Shown: in pieces, positions 62,618-64,000 of the stretch
Numbering within the stretch: position 1 is the stretch's first letter
How the letters are laid out: the number at the start of each line of letters is the position of its first letter
Origin: Syncephalastrum monosporum B8922
Lineage: Eukaryota > Mucoromycota > Mucoromycetes > Mucorales > Syncephalastraceae
Assembly: GCA_000697355.1 (NCBI GenBank)
Contig: JNEN01001228.1
Coordinates: 372,001-436,000, forward strand
Length of the DNA stretch: 64,000 nt
Direction: 5' to 3'
The notes under the pieces: generated by a model
What the model saw: only the letters and a program-made list of their open reading frames with translations
What the model was told of the DNA's origin: nothing
Database searches by the model: none
Program-made: the position numbers and the translations under genes

Positions 62618-63805
62618 ATGCCAGACAGCGGGAGAGGCACGCATGGTACCGACAACGGTAGCAGTAGCAGCAATACTGCGAGCCATACCAGCAGCAGCAG
62701 TATGAGTAGTCATAGTAGCAGAAGTAACAGCAACCCGAGGCGGCGACAGACGTCTGACAGTCTGCCTTTCTTTCCTTCGCCTCCTCCGCTTGAAAGGTCA
62801 GAGAGACACAGACCGCCACCTAAGCACGAACAGTAAGATGCATATTTTTTTTTTCTTTTTCTTTTTTGTTCTGGTTTGTTCTTGCCAAAAGTATCCTAAA
62901 CACGACTCCACCGCGCGTAAGCATAAGAGCCTCTTTATCTCATGAGCGTGTAAGTTCCAATAACCGCATGGCACTTCATCTTGTAATGCTCCTGAATCCA
63001 TAGTTCACGCGCCGTCTCGAGGCTGCAGCAGCAGCTCCCCGCACCACTCAACAGCAACATGACTCCCTCTCCATCGAACGCATACACCACTTTGATACCA
63101 TGTTCGAAAACAACGAACCCTCCTTATTTCCTTTCTCCTTGAGCGACTCATCCGACGACAATCATGACGATCAGGATGACAGAGACGATAGCGATGACCT
63201 CATAAAAAGGTATGTGCCTTTCTTTTTCTGGTGCAAGAACGCAATGGCTGAACGTGACCTGCTGCACTGACAGGCCACCCACGCCGAGTGCGCGGTCGCC
63301 ACCAGAAGAAGGACGACGACGGTTCGCACGAAGACCACGAAGCAGCGGATCGAGTTCAACAAGCAACACACCGATTCAACAGCAGCAGCGTTCTTCTATT
63401 ACTTCGGCGGATAATTCTCCTCGCGCGACGCGCAGCTTGGAAGCACGGACGCCCTCATCACAGACCTCAGACACCGCTAGTATTTGCAGCAGCAGCACAA
63501 GAACACCCACCGGTTCTGTCAAGTCCTTTGACCACTCTCATCACCCGATCCAGCCAGAAGTTCAAAATACGTGGGCCGATAAAAGCAGGCTCAGGCCTCG
63601 CACCGTCAAGCACCGCTACTACTACACGACCGACCACGACCGGCCGCCAGAGCAACTGCACAAGTCCTACCAAGCGCCAAAAGCACCCTCTGCAAGAACT
63701 GCGCCTGCATCTCAGAAAAAGCCGGATACACCACCGAAAAGCCCTCAAACGCGATCCCGCTCTAGTAGAAAGGCCTCCGTACGGAGGAAGAAAGAGCAGC
63801 GGTAG
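62618..63805 (+). CDS. Low-complexity Ser/Arg/Pro-rich protein of unknown function
   Basis: A hand-built four-exon model, 62618-62832, 62892-62916, 63004-63209 and 63274-63805, gives 325 aa in one frame. Exon 2 is a 25-nt micro-exon. It is needed because exons 1 and 3 cannot be joined directly without a stop, and both its flanking introns have GT...AG ends and normal size (59 and 87 nt). The protein starts MPDSGRGTHGTDNGSSSSN. It has an acidic segment SDSSDDNHDDQDDRDDSDD in the middle and a basic, Ser/Thr/Pro-rich C-terminus with TPPKSPQTRSRSSRKASVRR. It is probably intrinsically disordered and offers many phosphorylation sites. No domain recognised. The true start may lie upstream if a 5' exon exists. 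Confidence 0.55.
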
Positions 63806-64000
63806 TCCTCTTGATCCACCTTTACCTTCATATTATGTACATAAACGAGATGACCCACCATCCCAGACCTTAACCCCACATATACATATACGCATATCAC
63901 TAATATCTAACATCCAACCACCCACTGCTCCTCTACCTTCTATCTTAATCCCCTCGTACGCGATGTTTTTCTTTTCTTTACTTTGGTTTTTCTTCGTCGC
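63806..64000. other. 3' flank of the last gene to window edge
   Basis: 195 bp, rich in C and T, with CATATACATATACGCATATC near 63879-63898. Nothing recognisable; the next gene is outside the window. Confidence 0.4.

Overview
The window is nuclear DNA of an early-diverging filamentous fungus, most likely Mucoromycota (Mucorales-like). Nearly every gene is broken by short introns of about 50-120 nt with GT...AG ends. Core fungal housekeeping genes are packed on both strands. ATP-citrate lyase is one fused polypeptide rather than the split ascomycete pair, and there is a full-length SMG1 kinase, which common yeasts lack. The genus is not identified. No prokaryotic, viral or organellar segment, tRNA, rRNA or CRISPR array was seen.

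Layout. 1-18.1 kb, mostly minus strand: the 5' end of a DPH7 (diphthamide) gene, electron-transfer flavoprotein beta, acetyl-CoA synthetase, serine palmitoyltransferase subunit 2 and the spliceosomal Myb protein CDC5. A plus-strand intronless gene for an unknown secreted protein and a CDP-alcohol phosphotransferase follow, then minus-strand ATP-citrate lyase. 19-26 kb: a C2H2 transcription factor with two finger pairs, a gene-free stretch of about 3.7 kb carrying several small hairpins and repeats, and a zinc alcohol dehydrogenase. 26.8-48.1 kb, all plus strand: TRM5, the 31-exon SMG1 kinase, a small unknown two-exon gene, dynactin p150 and SART1/Snu66. 48.1-53.6 kb: SEC11 signal peptidase, complex I 49 kDa subunit and the polyadenylation factor Pfs2/WDR33. 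55-64 kb: a bZIP-like protein with an unusual basic region, a large protein that may belong to DUF1765, the Cdc48 adaptor p47/Shp1, and an unknown low-complexity protein.

Functional links. Five genes in the first 18 kb serve acetyl-CoA or lipid metabolism (ETFB, ACS, SPT2, EPT/CPT, ACLY). Several others serve RNA processing and surveillance (CDC5, SART1, Pfs2, TRM5, SMG1). These are separate transcription units and I see no sign of co-regulation. No complete new system is evident. The best leads are a stop-free 60-nt intron inside the SMG1 FATC domain, the atypical bZIP, a 17-bp hairpin upstream of WDR33, the structured gene desert, and four genes of unknown function.

Exon coordinates were derived by hand from splice signals, reading-frame continuity and remembered family conservation. 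No alignment or search was run.
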